DNA of 64,000 bases from Rhodococcus opacus B4 (GTDB taxonomy: Bacteria > Actinomycetota > Actinomycetes > Mycobacteriales > Mycobacteriaceae): positions 7,750,001 to 7,814,000 of the forward strand of contig NC_012522.1 in the NCBI RefSeq assembly GCF_000010805.1, in the 5' to 3' direction. This document shows, piece after piece, positions 42,820 to 52,113 of this stretch. A program made the translations under genes and the position numbers. Below the pieces are notes generated by a model, which saw only the letters and a program-made list of their open reading frames with translations, had not been told where the DNA came from and searched no databases. Every line of letters begins with the position of its first letter. Position 1 is the first letter of the stretch.

Positions 42820-42848
42820 TTGACAGATGTGAGCTGGAGCACTAGCTT
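42820..42848 (+). promoter_or_regulatory. Promoter with GTGA-N6-(T/G)CAC operator in the spacer (binding protein 3)
   Basis: -35 TTGACA (42820-42825), 17-bp spacer with GTGAGCTGGAGCAC (42829-42842; right half degenerate), -10 TAGCTT (42843-42848). It drives the broken binding-protein gene, whose promoter thus still looks intact. Confidence 0.6.
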
Positions 42849-42930
42849 TCTGATCGGCGTGAAAGTTCCGCCATTCAGTTGATCCCCGGGACCGTTCTCG
42901 TCGGATCTCGTCATCTGATCGGAGAAGTTG

Positions 42931-44466
42931 ATGGCTTCGTCTCGTGTGATCAAGATCGGGGCACTCGCAGTCGCCACCCTCGTCGTAGGCGCATGCGGCG
43001 GATCCGGTGGTACTGCGGGCCAGAGCGATTCACTGACGGTGGCGTGGTTCATTCCACCGTCGTCGATGGATCCGCACATGAACCCGAGCGCCGCCGGCGC
43101 GCATCCGTACATCGATCTCCTGTACGACCGGCTGACCGCGATCGAACCGGTCGACGGGATACCGACGGTCGTGCCGAGCGTGGCGGAGTCCTGGGACTAC
43201 TCTTCCGACGGCCGGACGCTGACGTTCTCTCTCCGACGCGACGTGAAATTCCACGACGGTACGCCACTCGATGCGAAGGCGGTCGTCGCAAGTATGGACC
43301 GGGCTCTGCACCGGCCGCAGTCTTCTGCTCAGGACAAGTTCACGATGGTCGAGGGCGTCAGTGCACCAGACGATTACACAGTGCGGTTCACCCTCGACGA
43401 GCCGTCGACCGATCTGCCGTTCATTCTGGCGACGACTCTGGGTTCGATCGTCGATCCGAAGGCGGTCGGTGACGACCTCAGTGCGCATCCCGCGGGATCG
43501 GGCCCGTACGAGCTGACGGCTCTGACGGTCGGGGACAAGGCAACGTTCACGAGGGTGGATGACTACTGGAACCCGAACACCTACGTGATTCCCAAGGTCG
43601 AGATCCGTGGGATCGTGGATGACAACGCGCGCATGAATGCCCTTCGCAGTGGTCAGATCGATGCCGCGCTCTCGCGTATGAGCCAGTACCGGGATGCGAC
43701 GGCGATGGCCGATTCGGGCGACTTCACGTTGTCCACCTCGGGCAGGACATCTTGGTACACCATCTATCTCAACTCCGATCGCGGACCGCTGCGCGATCCC
43801 CGCGTCCGTCAGGCGCTCAACTATGCGATCGACCGGGACGCGTTGAACGATTCTCTGATGAACGGACAGTGCGCTCCGACGTCGCAGCCGCTCCAGGAGG
43901 GAGTCGACGGCCATGTGTCCGAGGACGGATTCGGGTATCGCCACGACCCGGACAAGGCCCGTGCCCTGCTGGCCGAGGCCGGTTACGCAGACGGCCTGGA
44001 GATCAAGGCGTTGACGACCGGCGCGCACGCTCAACTGTCCGTCGGTATCCAGGCTCAGCTGCAGGCCGTCGGTGTGAAGATGGACTTCGAGAACTCCGAT
44101 TTCGGTGAAGCGCTTCCGAGATGGGAATCGGGCGAGGTCGATGCCTGGCAGTACAGCATGGCGGGAAACCCCGAACCGGGCTTCACCCTTCGCGACCGCT
44201 ACCTGGATCGGAGCCAGCAGGGCCGGCTCCCCGACGGGTTCGCGTAGACGATCCGGTCAGCGCTGGCACACGAGCCTGGCGACGCAACCCGAACCGCACT
44301 GCTGGAGCAGGCGTCCCGGGTTGCGTCCGAACAAGCGCTGGAGGTGTTCATCTGCGCTCCGGCGACTCAGTACCTGCACACGCCGGGAGTCGTGGGATTC
44401 GACGAGATGACCCCGCCGTTCGTCGGTGGCCCGTTCGAACTCCGGCACGTCCATTTCGCGGAGTGA
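42931..44466 (+). pseudogene. ABC substrate-binding lipoprotein copy 3, interrupted by an in-frame amber codon
   Basis: DppA/OppA-type lipoprotein with signal peptide MASSRVIKIGALAVATLVVG and lipobox GAC, FHDGTPLDAKAVVASMDRA and RQALNYAIDRDALN. At 44245-44247 a TAG codon interrupts it after LPDGFA. The same frame then continues for 72 codons with TIRSALAHEPGDATRTALLE and EVFICAPATQYLHTPGVVGF to a TGA at 44464. That tail aligns with the C-termini of copies 1 and 2 (FICGIPTQAAY, VVGIDTIG). The amber replaces a single residue, so this is a nonsense mutation, or less likely readthrough or a base error. ATG at 42931 with GGAGAAG upstream. The truncated form lacks the last lobe segment. Confidence 0.87.
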
Positions 44467-44494
44467 TGTAACGGTCGGCGGCGGCGGGGCGGTG

Positions 44495-45300
44495 TCAGAA
44501 GTCCGTGCCGCCGTCGATGTTCACCAAGGCACCGGTCATATAGCCGGCTCGCGGTGACAGGAGGAACGCAACGAGTTCGCCGACCTCGTCGGGCTGTCCG
44601 GGCCTTCCCAGCGCCGCCATCGAGGCCCCACTCCTCCACCATCACCCGTTCCAGCGCTTCCGTACGGGTAGCCCCGTTCCTGCGCCACGTGGGTACGGAT
44701 CGCCCGAAACGCGTCCGTCTCGATAGCCCCCGGGCAGATTCAGTTCGCGCGAATACCCTTGCTGCCATACGTCTTCGCGATACCCTTGGTGAATACGGCG
44801 ACTGAACCTTTCAGCGATGCGTACGGCAGTCGCACGAGTTCGGGAGCGCGCACCGAGTATGCCGCCGTCGTCACGATCGTGCCTCGCGTCGAGGTGAGAT
44901 GGGGGAGCGCGGCCTCGACCGTCCGCGTCGTGCCCAACACGACGTCGCGGAGTGCCCCGATCCACATCTCGTCGGGTGATTCGATCGGCTCCTTCCCGCG
45001 GATGCCGGTGGTCACCGCCACCCCGTCCAGACGTCCGAGCAGTTCGACGGCCTCTGCCACCGCCTGGTCGGCCTGGCCGGCGACGCCGACGTCGACGTCG
45101 AACGACAGTCCGTACGCATGTGCGGCGCCGGCTTCGCGAATCTCGGCGGCTGCGTGTTCGGCGCGTGCGGCGTCGCGTCCCACCACGACGATCGAGGCGC
45201 CGTCTCCGGCGAGTGCGCGGGCCGACGCGAGCCCCATCCCTGCAGTTCCACCGACGACGAGATAACCCTTGCCGCGAACGAGAAGATCCATGTGTTCCAT
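44495..45300 (-). pseudogene. SDR family oxidoreductase, with TGA stop and two frameshifts
   Basis: The N-terminal part reads MDLLVRGKGYLVVGGTAGMG and runs to TYGSKGIRAN. There TGA (44740-44742) stands in the NxICPG motif, as the same frame resumes with ICPGAIETDAFRAIRTHVAQ. Single extra bases at about 44664 and 44630 then shift the frame: [11 protein letters not shown], followed by [20 protein letters not shown] and [16 protein letters not shown] to the stop at 44495. Removing the two bases gives 268 codons, a normal SDR length. The YxxxK region reads LPYASLKG (Y-A-S-L-K). One nonsense and two frameshift lesions mark it as dead unless the local sequence is poor. Start could also be 45291. 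Confidence 0.83.
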
Positions 45301-45330
45301 GCTTCCTTGACGAACCAACCTTGCTGTAGA

Positions 45331-45348
45331 TGACATTATCGTCAGAAT
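45331..45348 (+). promoter_or_regulatory. CAGAAT box upstream of the SDR pseudogene
   Basis: TGACATTATCGTCAGAAT, 31 nt before the start of the minus-strand pseudogene. The regulatory site outlives the gene. Confidence 0.5.
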
Positions 45349-45518
45349 GTGTTGGCCACAGGGGTCACCGTACTCTCGGGTGGTGGATCGGTTCGGGATC
45401 CGCGCGGGGTGTAGGAGAGGTTCTGCCTCAAAGTGGGTGTCGGGTGGCTCTGCTGTCCACATCGTTCGAGGTGTGTCGGAATCGGCGAGTCTGGCCTGGT
45501 GAATCTCCGAAAAAGTCA

Positions 45519-45547
45519 TTGACATGTGAACGGCGTCACAATAATGT
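45519..45547 (+). promoter_or_regulatory. Promoter with TGTGA-N6-TCACA operator in the spacer (SDR-ALDH-ACS operon)
   Basis: -35 TTGACA (45519-45524), 17-bp spacer with GTGAACGGCGTCAC (45526-45539), -10 TAATGT (45542-45547). The repeat is perfect over TGTGA/TCACA, and a half CAGAT box (GTGTCAGATG, from 45551) covers the expected start site. The region 45349-45518 holds nothing else that I can support. Confidence 0.68.
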
Positions 45548-45646
45548 TCGGTGTGTCAGATGCTGACCTGATTTCCGTCGCACCCGCGCGCAACCAGACG
45601 CTGTCGGGGCACGCATCTTCACGCGAAACGTCAATCGAGGAGAGTC

Positions 45647-46483
45647 GTGAACCGAGTTGAAGGCAAGATCGCTTTTGTGACCGGAGCCGCGCGCGGACAG
45701 GGACGAAGCCATGCTCTGAACCTTGCCCAGGAAGGCGCCGACATCATCGCCTTCGATCTGTGTGAGGACATCGAGACGAACGAGTACCCGCTGTCGACCG
45801 AGGAGGATCTCGCGCAGACGGTCAAGTTGGTGGAAGCCGAAGGTCGGCGCGTCGTGTCGGCGAAGGTGGACGTGCGTGATCGTGTCGGACTGGAGAAGGC
45901 TCTGGCCTCAGCCGTTGCAGAACTGGGCGGCCTCGACATCGTCGTCGCGAACGCCGGAATCTGTCCGCTCGGCAAAGACATCCCGATGCAGGGTTTCGTC
46001 GACTCGTTCGACGTCGACTTCCTCGGCGTCGTGAATTCGATCCACGGTGCCCTGCCACACCTGAGCGACGGCGGCTCGATCATCGCCACCGGTTCGCTCG
46101 CCGCCCTCATGCCTGCCGGTCTGACCAGCCCCGGAGGAACCGGGTACGGACTGGCCAAACGGATGATCCCGCAGTACGTACGCACCGTGGCACATCTGCT
46201 GGCAGCCAGGGGCATCCGGGCCAACACGATTCATCCTTCCAATTGCAACACCGATATGTTGCAGAGCCCGCCGATGTACAAGATGTTCCGCGACGACCTC
46301 GACAATCCCACTCTCGACGACGTCAAGGACGGTTTCGCGAGCATGCACCCCATCCCGACACCGTGGGTGGAACCTGCCGACATCTCGAGCCTCGTGGTCT
46401 ACCTCGCGTCGGACGAGTCCCGCTTCGTCACGGGCCAGGAGGTGCGGGTGGATGCCGGCGCCGGACTGGCTCTCGGACTCTGA
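45647..46483 (+). CDS. Mycofactocin-coupled SDR family oxidoreductase
   Basis: 278-aa SDR of the mycofactocin-dependent subfamily, where NAD(H) stays bound and mycofactocin carries electrons away. Marks are VTGAARGQGRSHALNLAQEG, the insertion STEEDLAQTVKLVEAEGRR typical of the family, VANAGICPLG, the catalytic YGLAKR and NTIHPSNCNTDM. GTG start with GAGGAGAG upstream. First gene of a four-gene operon leading to an aldehyde dehydrogenase, acyl-CoA synthetase and hydrolase, and driven by a promoter of the shared GTGA-N6-TCAC type. Probably oxidises a secondary or primary alcohol intermediate. Confidence 0.88.
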   Translation: MNRVEGKIAFVTGAARGQGRSHALNLAQEGADIIAFDLCEDIETNEYPLSTEEDLAQTVKLVEAEGRRVVSAKVDVRDRVGLEKALASAVAELGGLDIVVANAGICPLGKDIPMQGFVDSFDVDFLGVVNSIHGALPHLSDGGSIIATGSLAALMPAGLTSPGGTGYGLAKRMIPQYVRTVAHLLAARGIRANTIHPSNCNTDMLQSPPMYKMFRDDLDNPTLDDVKDGFASMHPIPTPWVEPADISSLVVYLASDESRFVTGQEVRVDAGAGLALGL

Positions 46484-46556
46484 TCACCACGCTCGACTTC
46501 GCCATCGGCAACCGTGCTGCGACGGTGTCGCGGCCCCACACGAAAGAAGTACGTCA

Positions 46557-48059
46557 ATGGGATCTTCAGTCAACGCCCCGGTGAGCGCGCCGACGTTGTC
46601 GCTCGCCGAACCGCGGATGCTGATCGGCGGTGAGTTGGTCGACGCCCTGTCCGGCCGAGTGTTCGAGAACATAGATCCTGCAACGGAAGACGTCCTGGGC
46701 GTCACCGCAGATGGATCGACGGAGGACGCCGATCGCGCCGTGAGCGCCGCGCGCCGCGCATTCGACACGACCGACTGGTCGACGAACTCGTCCCTGCGAA
46801 GCCGGGTGCTGCGGCAGCTCGCCGACGCGATGGACGAGCGCCGAGCAGATCTCGGTGAGGTCGTCACGGCCGAGGCGGGCGCTCCCATGGCCCTCCACGA
46901 CATGATGCAGGTCGGTCCCGGCATCGAATCGCTGCGGTGGATGGCGGATCTCGCCGACACCTACGAATACGAGAAGCAGTTCCCCACCCGCGTTGCGCTG
47001 GGCACCTCGACGGCGCCGCTGGTCCGGAAGGAAGCGGCGGGAGTGGTCGCGGCGATCACCGCCTGGAACTATCCGTTTTTCCTGAACATGGTCAAGCTGT
47101 CCGCCGCACTTGCAGCCGGGTGCACTGTGGTGCTCAAACCCGCACCCGACACCCCGTGGTCCGCGACGATGATCGGAAAGCTCGCCGCCGAGTACACCGA
47201 CATGCCCGCCGGAGTGCTCAACGTCGTTACGTCGTCCGACAACGCCGTCGGTGAGGCGCTCACCACGGATCCGCGGGTCGACGTCGTCACGTTCACCGGG
47301 TCGACGGCTACGGGGCGCAAGATCCTTGCCGCCGGCGCACCGACGGTGAAGCGCACCCTTCTCGAGCTCGGCGGCAAGTCCGCTGCAATCGTTCTCGAAG
47401 ATGCAGACATGCAGGCAGCCATCGGTCAGGTCGCCGGTTCGGTCTGCTCGCACGCCGGTCAGGGCTGCGCACTGACCACGCGTCTGCTGCTTCCGCGTTC
47501 TCGCTACGACGAAGGGCTGCAGGTCGCCCAGGCGGTCATGTCCGCGATGGTGCCCGGGGATCCGAAAGACCCGTCGACATTCATCGGCCCGGTGATAAAT
47601 GCGGTTCAGCTCGAACGTGTTCTCGGGTACATCGAACTCGGCAGGATCGAGGGGCGGATCGTCTTCGGAGGGGGCCGGGCGGAGAACCACGATCGCGGCT
47701 TCTTCGTGAATCCGACGCTCATTGCGGATGTCGCCCCCGACGCGCGGATCGCCCAGGAGGAAATCTTCGGTCCGGTACTCGTCGTCATTCCCTACGAGAC
47801 CGAGGACGAGGCGATCGATATCGCGAACAACTCGTTGTACGGCCTGTCCGGCTCGGTGTTCGGCGGCGATGTGGCCCGTGCGACAGACGTGGCCAGGAGA
47901 GTCCGGACCGGCACGATTTCCGTGAACGGTGCAGCGTTCCTCGCCGACGACGTCCCGTTCGGTGGGTATCGCCACAGCGGCCTGGGACGGGAGCACGGCG
48001 TCGAAGGCTTCGAGGAGTTCCTCGAGAGCAAGACCATCGGCGTACCGGCGACAGCGTGA
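46557..48059 (+). CDS. Aldehyde dehydrogenase
   Basis: 500-aa ALDH with ITAWNYPFFLN, VLKPAPDTPW, FTGSTATGRK, general base LELGGKSA, nucleophile Cys in HAGQGCALTTR, EEIFGPVLVVIPY and the C-terminal GGYRHSGLGREHGVEGFEE. NAD-dependent conversion of an aldehyde to the acid for the CoA ligase encoded next. ATG at 46557, preceded by GAAAGAAG; the longer frame starts inside the SDR gene. Its stop overlaps a GTG (GTGA) before the acyl-CoA synthetase. Paralogous to the ALDH at 18145. Confidence 0.92.
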   Translation: MGSSVNAPVSAPTLSLAEPRMLIGGELVDALSGRVFENIDPATEDVLGVTADGSTEDADRAVSAARRAFDTTDWSTNSSLRSRVLRQLADAMDERRADLGEVVTAEAGAPMALHDMMQVGPGIESLRWMADLADTYEYEKQFPTRVALGTSTAPLVRKEAAGVVAAITAWNYPFFLNMVKLSAALAAGCTVVLKPAPDTPWSATMIGKLAAEYTDMPAGVLNVVTSSDNAVGEALTTDPRVDVVTFTGSTATGRKILAAGAPTVKRTLLELGGKSAAIVLEDADMQAAIGQVAGSVCSHAGQGCALTTRLLLPRSRYDEGLQVAQAVMSAMVPGDPKDPSTFIGPVINAVQLERVLGYIELGRIEGRIVFGGGRAENHDRGFFVNPTLIADVAPDARIAQEEIFGPVLVVIPYETEDEAIDIANNSLYGLSGSVFGGDVARATDVARRVRTGTISVNGAAFLADDVPFGGYRHSGLGREHGVEGFEEFLESKTIGVPATA

Positions 48060-48073
48060 CAGGGGGCCCATCG

Positions 48074-49639
48074 ATGGCGGAACCGTCGACGGTCCGAGAA
48101 CCTGTGTGCACACCCGACTGGTGGGCGGACCGCGACCCGTCGCGCCCGGCGGTGGTCGTGCCCGGCGGCGAGACGCTGACCTACGGCGAACTCGCTGCGA
48201 AATCGCGCTGGCTGGAACGGGACTGGATCTCGAAGGGAATCTCACCCGGGGATCGCGTGGCCGTCGTCATGGAGAACCGCACCGACTATGTCGTCGTCGC
48301 GATCGCGGCGCTGCGTTGCGGCGTCCGGTTGGTCGCGGTGAACGTTCACCTGACGCGGGCAGAGGCCGTTCACGTCATCTGCGACTCGGACGCCCGGCTG
48401 ATCGTCGCCAGCGAGCGGTTTGCTGATCTGGTGGCCGAGGCGGCGGGTGCGTCGCCCGCAGTGGAGGCGGTTCAGGTCGTTGGCGACGTCCGGGACGGGT
48501 ACGAGGGTCTGTACGACGGCGTGGAATCCGACCCTGCCCCTGCAACACGACCCAGTGCTGATAAGGCGGTGCGCCAGGGCGCCTTCATGTTCTACTCCTC
48601 GGGGACCACCGGAAAGCCCAAGGGAATTCTGCGGGAGATGCCCGACGTGTCGTTCGAGCAGGGCGATCCGCTGACTGCCAACTTCCCCCTGACGTGGGGG
48701 TTCTACCAGGACTCGGTGTGGTTGAACTCGGCTCCGCTCTATCATGCGTATCCGTTGCAGACCTGCACGTCCGTGGTCAGGTGGGGCGGAACGCTGGTTC
48801 TGACCGAGAAGTTCGATGCCGAGGAGAGTCTTCGGATCGTCGAGGAATTTGGCGTCACGCACACCAGCATGGTGCCCACCATGTTCGTTCGCTTCCTGCG
48901 CTTGCCCGAGGATGTTCGGCGGCGCTACGACGTCTCGTCGATCCGGTTGGCGATTCATGCCGGCGCCGCCTGTCCGGTGCCTGTGAAGCGCGCGATGATG
49001 GAGTGGTGGGGGCCGGTGCTCTACGAGTTCTACGGCGGCAGCGAGAACATCGGCATGGTCCTGATCACGCCGGACGAGTGGCTCGCGCATCCCGGTTCCG
49101 TGGGTCGGCCGGCACCCGGCACCATATCGGTGCTCGGTGAAGACCACGCGCCGGTGGCCCCGTACGAGCGGGGAACCATCTGGTTCGACCATGCCCCCGA
49201 TTTCAGCTACCACCATTCACCGGAGAAGACCGCGGGTGTCTTCGACGCGGACGGGCGCGCGACGCTCGGCGATCTGGGTTACCTGGACGAGGGCGGCTAC
49301 CTGTACCTCGACGGCAGACGTACGGATCTCATTATTTCCGGGGGAGTCAACATCTACCCCGCCGAGATCGAGTCTCGGCTGGTCGAGCATCCCGCGGTGT
49401 TCGATGTCGCGGTGATCGGTGTTCCGGACGAGGAATACGGCCAGCGGGTCGAAGCCTTCGTGCAACTCGACAGCGGCGTTGCGGGCGACGCGGAGTTGGA
49501 GCGTGAGCTCCTCGAATTCTGCCGGAAGGAACTTGCGTCCTTCAAGTGCCCGAGATCGGTGACCTTCGAGGAGTCGCTGCCGCGGACTCCGGCCGGAAAG
49601 CTACTCAAACGCGTTTTGATGGAACGGGTCTGGACATGA
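48074..49639 (+). CDS. Acyl-CoA synthetase (AMP-forming)
   Basis: 521-aa ANL-superfamily ligase. The P-loop is FYSSGTTGKPKGILRE (about 180-195) and the middle motif YEFYGGSENIGM replaces the usual YGxTE. LGDLGYLDEGGYLYLDGR is the hinge, IISGGVNIYPAEIES follows, and the catalytic lysine lies in TPAGKLLKRVL. It would make the CoA ester of the acid produced by the preceding ALDH. ATG at 48074 with AGGGGG seven bases upstream; a GTG at 48056 coupled to the ALDH stop would add six residues. Overlaps the following hydrolase gene by ATGA. Confidence 0.9.
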   Translation: MAEPSTVREPVCTPDWWADRDPSRPAVVVPGGETLTYGELAAKSRWLERDWISKGISPGDRVAVVMENRTDYVVVAIAALRCGVRLVAVNVHLTRAEAVHVICDSDARLIVASERFADLVAEAAGASPAVEAVQVVGDVRDGYEGLYDGVESDPAPATRPSADKAVRQGAFMFYSSGTTGKPKGILREMPDVSFEQGDPLTANFPLTWGFYQDSVWLNSAPLYHAYPLQTCTSVVRWGGTLVLTEKFDAEESLRIVEEFGVTHTSMVPTMFVRFLRLPEDVRRRYDVSSIRLAIHAGAACPVPVKRAMMEWWGPVLYEFYGGSENIGMVLITPDEWLAHPGSVGRPAPGTISVLGEDHAPVAPYERGTIWFDHAPDFSYHHSPEKTAGVFDADGRATLGDLGYLDEGGYLYLDGRRTDLIISGGVNIYPAEIESRLVEHPAVFDVAVIGVPDEEYGQRVEAFVQLDSGVAGDAELERELLEFCRKELASFKCPRSVTFEESLPRTPAGKLLKRVLMERVWT

Positions 49640-50373
49640 CAGCAGTGAACGACGCGGTGGTACTGATCCACGGCGGGCAGCACACGAGAGAGTGCTGGGA
49701 CCCCACCGTCACGGCGCTGAGAGAGCTTCGGCCGGATGTGACGGTACTCGCCGTGGACCTACCGGGCCGGGGGTCGAAGCCTGCCGCCCTGTCCGAGGTC
49801 GGTATCGCCGAGTGTGTTCGCTCGGTGGTGGCTGACATCGATGCGGCCGGATTGTCCGCGGTGGTGCTGATTGCGCATTCGATGGGCGGCGTCACGATGC
49901 CCGGAGTGGCCGCGGCGTTGGGGAAGGAGCGTGTCCGCCGGATGGTCTTCGTGGCCGCTGCGGCGCCGCCTAACGGAATGTCGATTCTCGACGACCTCAT
50001 GGGTGAACTTCAGGAAGACGTCCGGGAGCGCGTCGACGCTCCGGCAGAGTCGCCTCCCTTTCCCCGTGAGACGGTGGAATCGCTGTTCTGCAACGGGATG
50101 ACCGAAGCGCAGACGGACTTCGTCGTGCGGTGCATGTGCCCGGAGAGCAACCTCCTCGCCACGCAGAAAGTCGATCGCAGCGACATGCCGCCGTCGATTC
50201 CGCGGACCTGGGTGCTCACACTGCAGGATCAGGCGGTGTCGCCGGACCAGCAGCGGCAGCACGTCGACAATCTCGGGGGAGTCGACGAGATCGTCGAGAT
50301 CGACACCTGTCACGACGTGATGGTGAGTGAACCGGAGATTCTCGCGAAGATCCTGATCGATCGCCTCGTCTGA
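49636..50373 (+). CDS. Alpha/beta-hydrolase
   Basis: 245-aa alpha/beta-fold hydrolase. Oxyanion region LIHGGQHTRECW, nucleophile Ser in LIAHSMGGVTMPG, and the catalytic His in DTCHDVMVSEPEI at the C-terminus. Esterase, thioesterase or C-C hydrolase activity is possible. ATG at 49636 overlaps the stop of the acyl-CoA synthetase; the frame that begins at 49546 lies inside that gene. Last of the SDR-ALDH-ligase-hydrolase operon, ending at a hairpin. Confidence 0.88.
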   Translation: MTAVNDAVVLIHGGQHTRECWDPTVTALRELRPDVTVLAVDLPGRGSKPAALSEVGIAECVRSVVADIDAAGLSAVVLIAHSMGGVTMPGVAAALGKERVRRMVFVAAAAPPNGMSILDDLMGELQEDVRERVDAPAESPPFPRETVESLFCNGMTEAQTDFVVRCMCPESNLLATQKVDRSDMPPSIPRTWVLTLQDQAVSPDQQRQHVDNLGGVDEIVEIDTCHDVMVSEPEILAKILIDRLV

Positions 50374-50383
50374 TTCGAGTGAT

Positions 50384-50424
50384 GCGCAGAAGCACCGGGG
50401 CGTAACGCCTCGGTGCACCTGCGC
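50384..50424. terminator. Bidirectional hairpin terminator
   Basis: Nested stems GCGCAG/CTGCGC, GCACCG/CGGTGC and GGCGT/ACGCC form one long hairpin between the converging hydrolase (stop 50373) and SDR (stop 50435). Confidence 0.72.
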
Positions 50425-50434
50425 GTCCGGCGGA

Positions 50435-51241
50435 TCAGGGAATGCCGCCGTCGGACCGTACGATGGTTCCGGACGTGTAGCTGGACGCGTCGCTGGCGAG
50501 GAAGAGTGCAGCACCGACGATTTCGGCGGGATTCCCGATCCGCTCGAGATGCAGGCGTGAGGCCATCCTGTTCGTGTGCTCCATGTCCCAGGCGGCGGCG
50601 ATGTCGGTCAGATACTGGCCGGGCATCAATGTGTTCACCCGGACCTCGGGGCCGAGCAGTTCGGCGTAACCCTCGGTCATGGCGTTGAGGCCGTTCTTGG
50701 CAGCGGCGTAGGGAATGATCGAGCCCATCGGCCGCAGCGATCCGGTGCTGCTGACGTTGATGACGCTGCCCGAGCCGCGTTCCTTCATGCGGGTTCCCAC
50801 CATCTGGGTCAGTCGGAAGGGGCCCTTGAGGTTGAGATTGAGGACGCTGTCGTACATCTTCTCGGTGACGTCGGTGACCTTGTCGTACACGGGCGACATT
50901 CCGGCATTGTTCACCAGCACGTCCACCTTGCCGAACTTCGCGTACGTGGCCTCGACCAAGCCTTCGATCTCGTCCCATCGTCCCATGTGGCAGCTGTAGG
51001 CGAGGGCGTCCCGCCCGGTCGTCGATCTGATTTCGGCGGCGACTTCTTCGCACTTTTCGAGATTGCGGCTCGCGACGACGACGTCCGCCCCTGCTCGTGC
51101 GAACGCCACACTCATTTCCCGGCCCATGCCGCGACTACCGCCGGTGACCAGCGCGACCTTGCCCTCGAGGCTGAACAAGTCGAACGGCGACGGAAGGTCT
51201 CCCTTCGCGTGAACAGGGGTGTCGTCCATACTGGAAGCCAT
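50435..51241 (-). CDS. SDR family oxidoreductase
   Basis: 268-aa classical SDR: cofactor loop TGGSRGMG, NNAG in LVNNAGMSPVYDK, catalytic Ser in NVSSTGSLRP and YAAAK in IPYAAAKNGLNA. The end reads FLASDASSYTSGTIVRSDGG, typical of 3-oxoacyl reductase-like SDRs. The N-terminal 30 residues before FDLFSLEGKVALVTGG are an extra arm. Start ATG at 51241 has GAGGAG five bases upstream. Divergent from a TetR gene only 33 bp away, so that regulator probably controls it. Confidence 0.88.
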   Translation of the reverse strand: MASSMDDTPVHAKGDLPSPFDLFSLEGKVALVTGGSRGMGREMSVAFARAGADVVVASRNLEKCEEVAAEIRSTTGRDALAYSCHMGRWDEIEGLVEATYAKFGKVDVLVNNAGMSPVYDKVTDVTEKMYDSVLNLNLKGPFRLTQMVGTRMKERGSGSVINVSSTGSLRPMGSIIPYAAAKNGLNAMTEGYAELLGPEVRVNTLMPGQYLTDIAAAWDMEHTNRMASRLHLERIGNPAEIVGAALFLASDASSYTSGTIVRSDGGIP

Positions 51242-51274
51242 ACGTCTCCTCAAAACAGAATCGGATTACTCGAT

Positions 51275-51940
51275 ATGCAGAACGATACATCAGAGTCGCA
51301 GTCACGGGCAGGAGTCAGTCGTGCCGCACAGGCGGCTGCGCGACGAACCGCACGTCAGCGCCAGTCGGCCGAGGACGAGATCGAGCGTCTGCTCGAGGTG
51401 ACGCTGGAGCTGATCGAGAAGTCCGCGCCTGCAATGCCTTCCGTGTCGGCGATCGTCGCAGCCGCGGGAATTTCGAATCAGACGCTGTACCGATCCTTTC
51501 CGAGTAAGGACGACCTGATTCTCGCCGTCCTCGAGAAGGGTGTCCATAGGGTGGCCGACTACATCAGCGCACGCATGACCGGTGTCGACGATCCGCACGA
51601 GCGGATTCTCGTGTGGACGCGCGGAGTCCTGCGGCAGGTCAGCCACAGCGACGCTGCGCAGACCAGCCGTTCCGTACTCGAGCACCTCGAGAAGGCCGGC
51701 TCGTCGAGTCAGGAGGACGGGGGGCAGGACGAACTGCTGAAGCCGGTGACGAGCCTGCTCGCTGCCCCGTTGCAGGCACTCGGATCAGACCCGGTCCTCG
51801 ACGGTGCCTGCATCTCCGACCTGGTGCTCGGGGCGATGCGCCGGCATCTGTGGAAATCAACCGCACCCTCTCCCGACGAGATCGAATGGATCGGGCGGTT
51901 CGTCCTCGGCGGGCTGAATGCGAACAACCGGGACGGATAG
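51275..51940 (+). CDS. TetR family regulator
   Basis: 221-aa TetR repressor. The N-terminal 35 residues are Arg/Gln/Ala-rich, then the helix-turn-helix PSVSAIVAAAGISNQTLYRS then FPSKDDLILAVL, followed by a helical ligand domain. ATG at 51275; the longer frame is antisense to the SDR. The 33-bp spacer to the divergent SDR contains a repeated element (CAGAATCGGAT and CAGAACGATA) that may be its operator. Confidence 0.87.
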   Translation: MQNDTSESQSRAGVSRAAQAAARRTARQRQSAEDEIERLLEVTLELIEKSAPAMPSVSAIVAAAGISNQTLYRSFPSKDDLILAVLEKGVHRVADYISARMTGVDDPHERILVWTRGVLRQVSHSDAAQTSRSVLEHLEKAGSSSQEDGGQDELLKPVTSLLAAPLQALGSDPVLDGACISDLVLGAMRRHLWKSTAPSPDEIEWIGRFVLGGLNANNRDG

Positions 51941-52113
51941 AGAGACGTTCGGCCGGTTGACAAGTGACGCCTGATCGCCGAGGTTGGGACGACACCCGGT
52001 GGTGACGTGTGGTCTCCCATCCGGTGTCCTCCATTCACCGGCCGAACCTGTCGTCGTACCAGTGCATTGACCGTGCAGCGGCGATCGTGGCCGAACTCCA
52101 GGAAGGCTCAGAT

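Noticed and set aside
45525-45540. TGTGAACGGCGTCACA as a CRP activator site
   Set aside because: The sequence fits the CRP consensus, but its place inside the promoter spacer, repeated at four other promoters, is a repressor position and no CRP gene is nearby.
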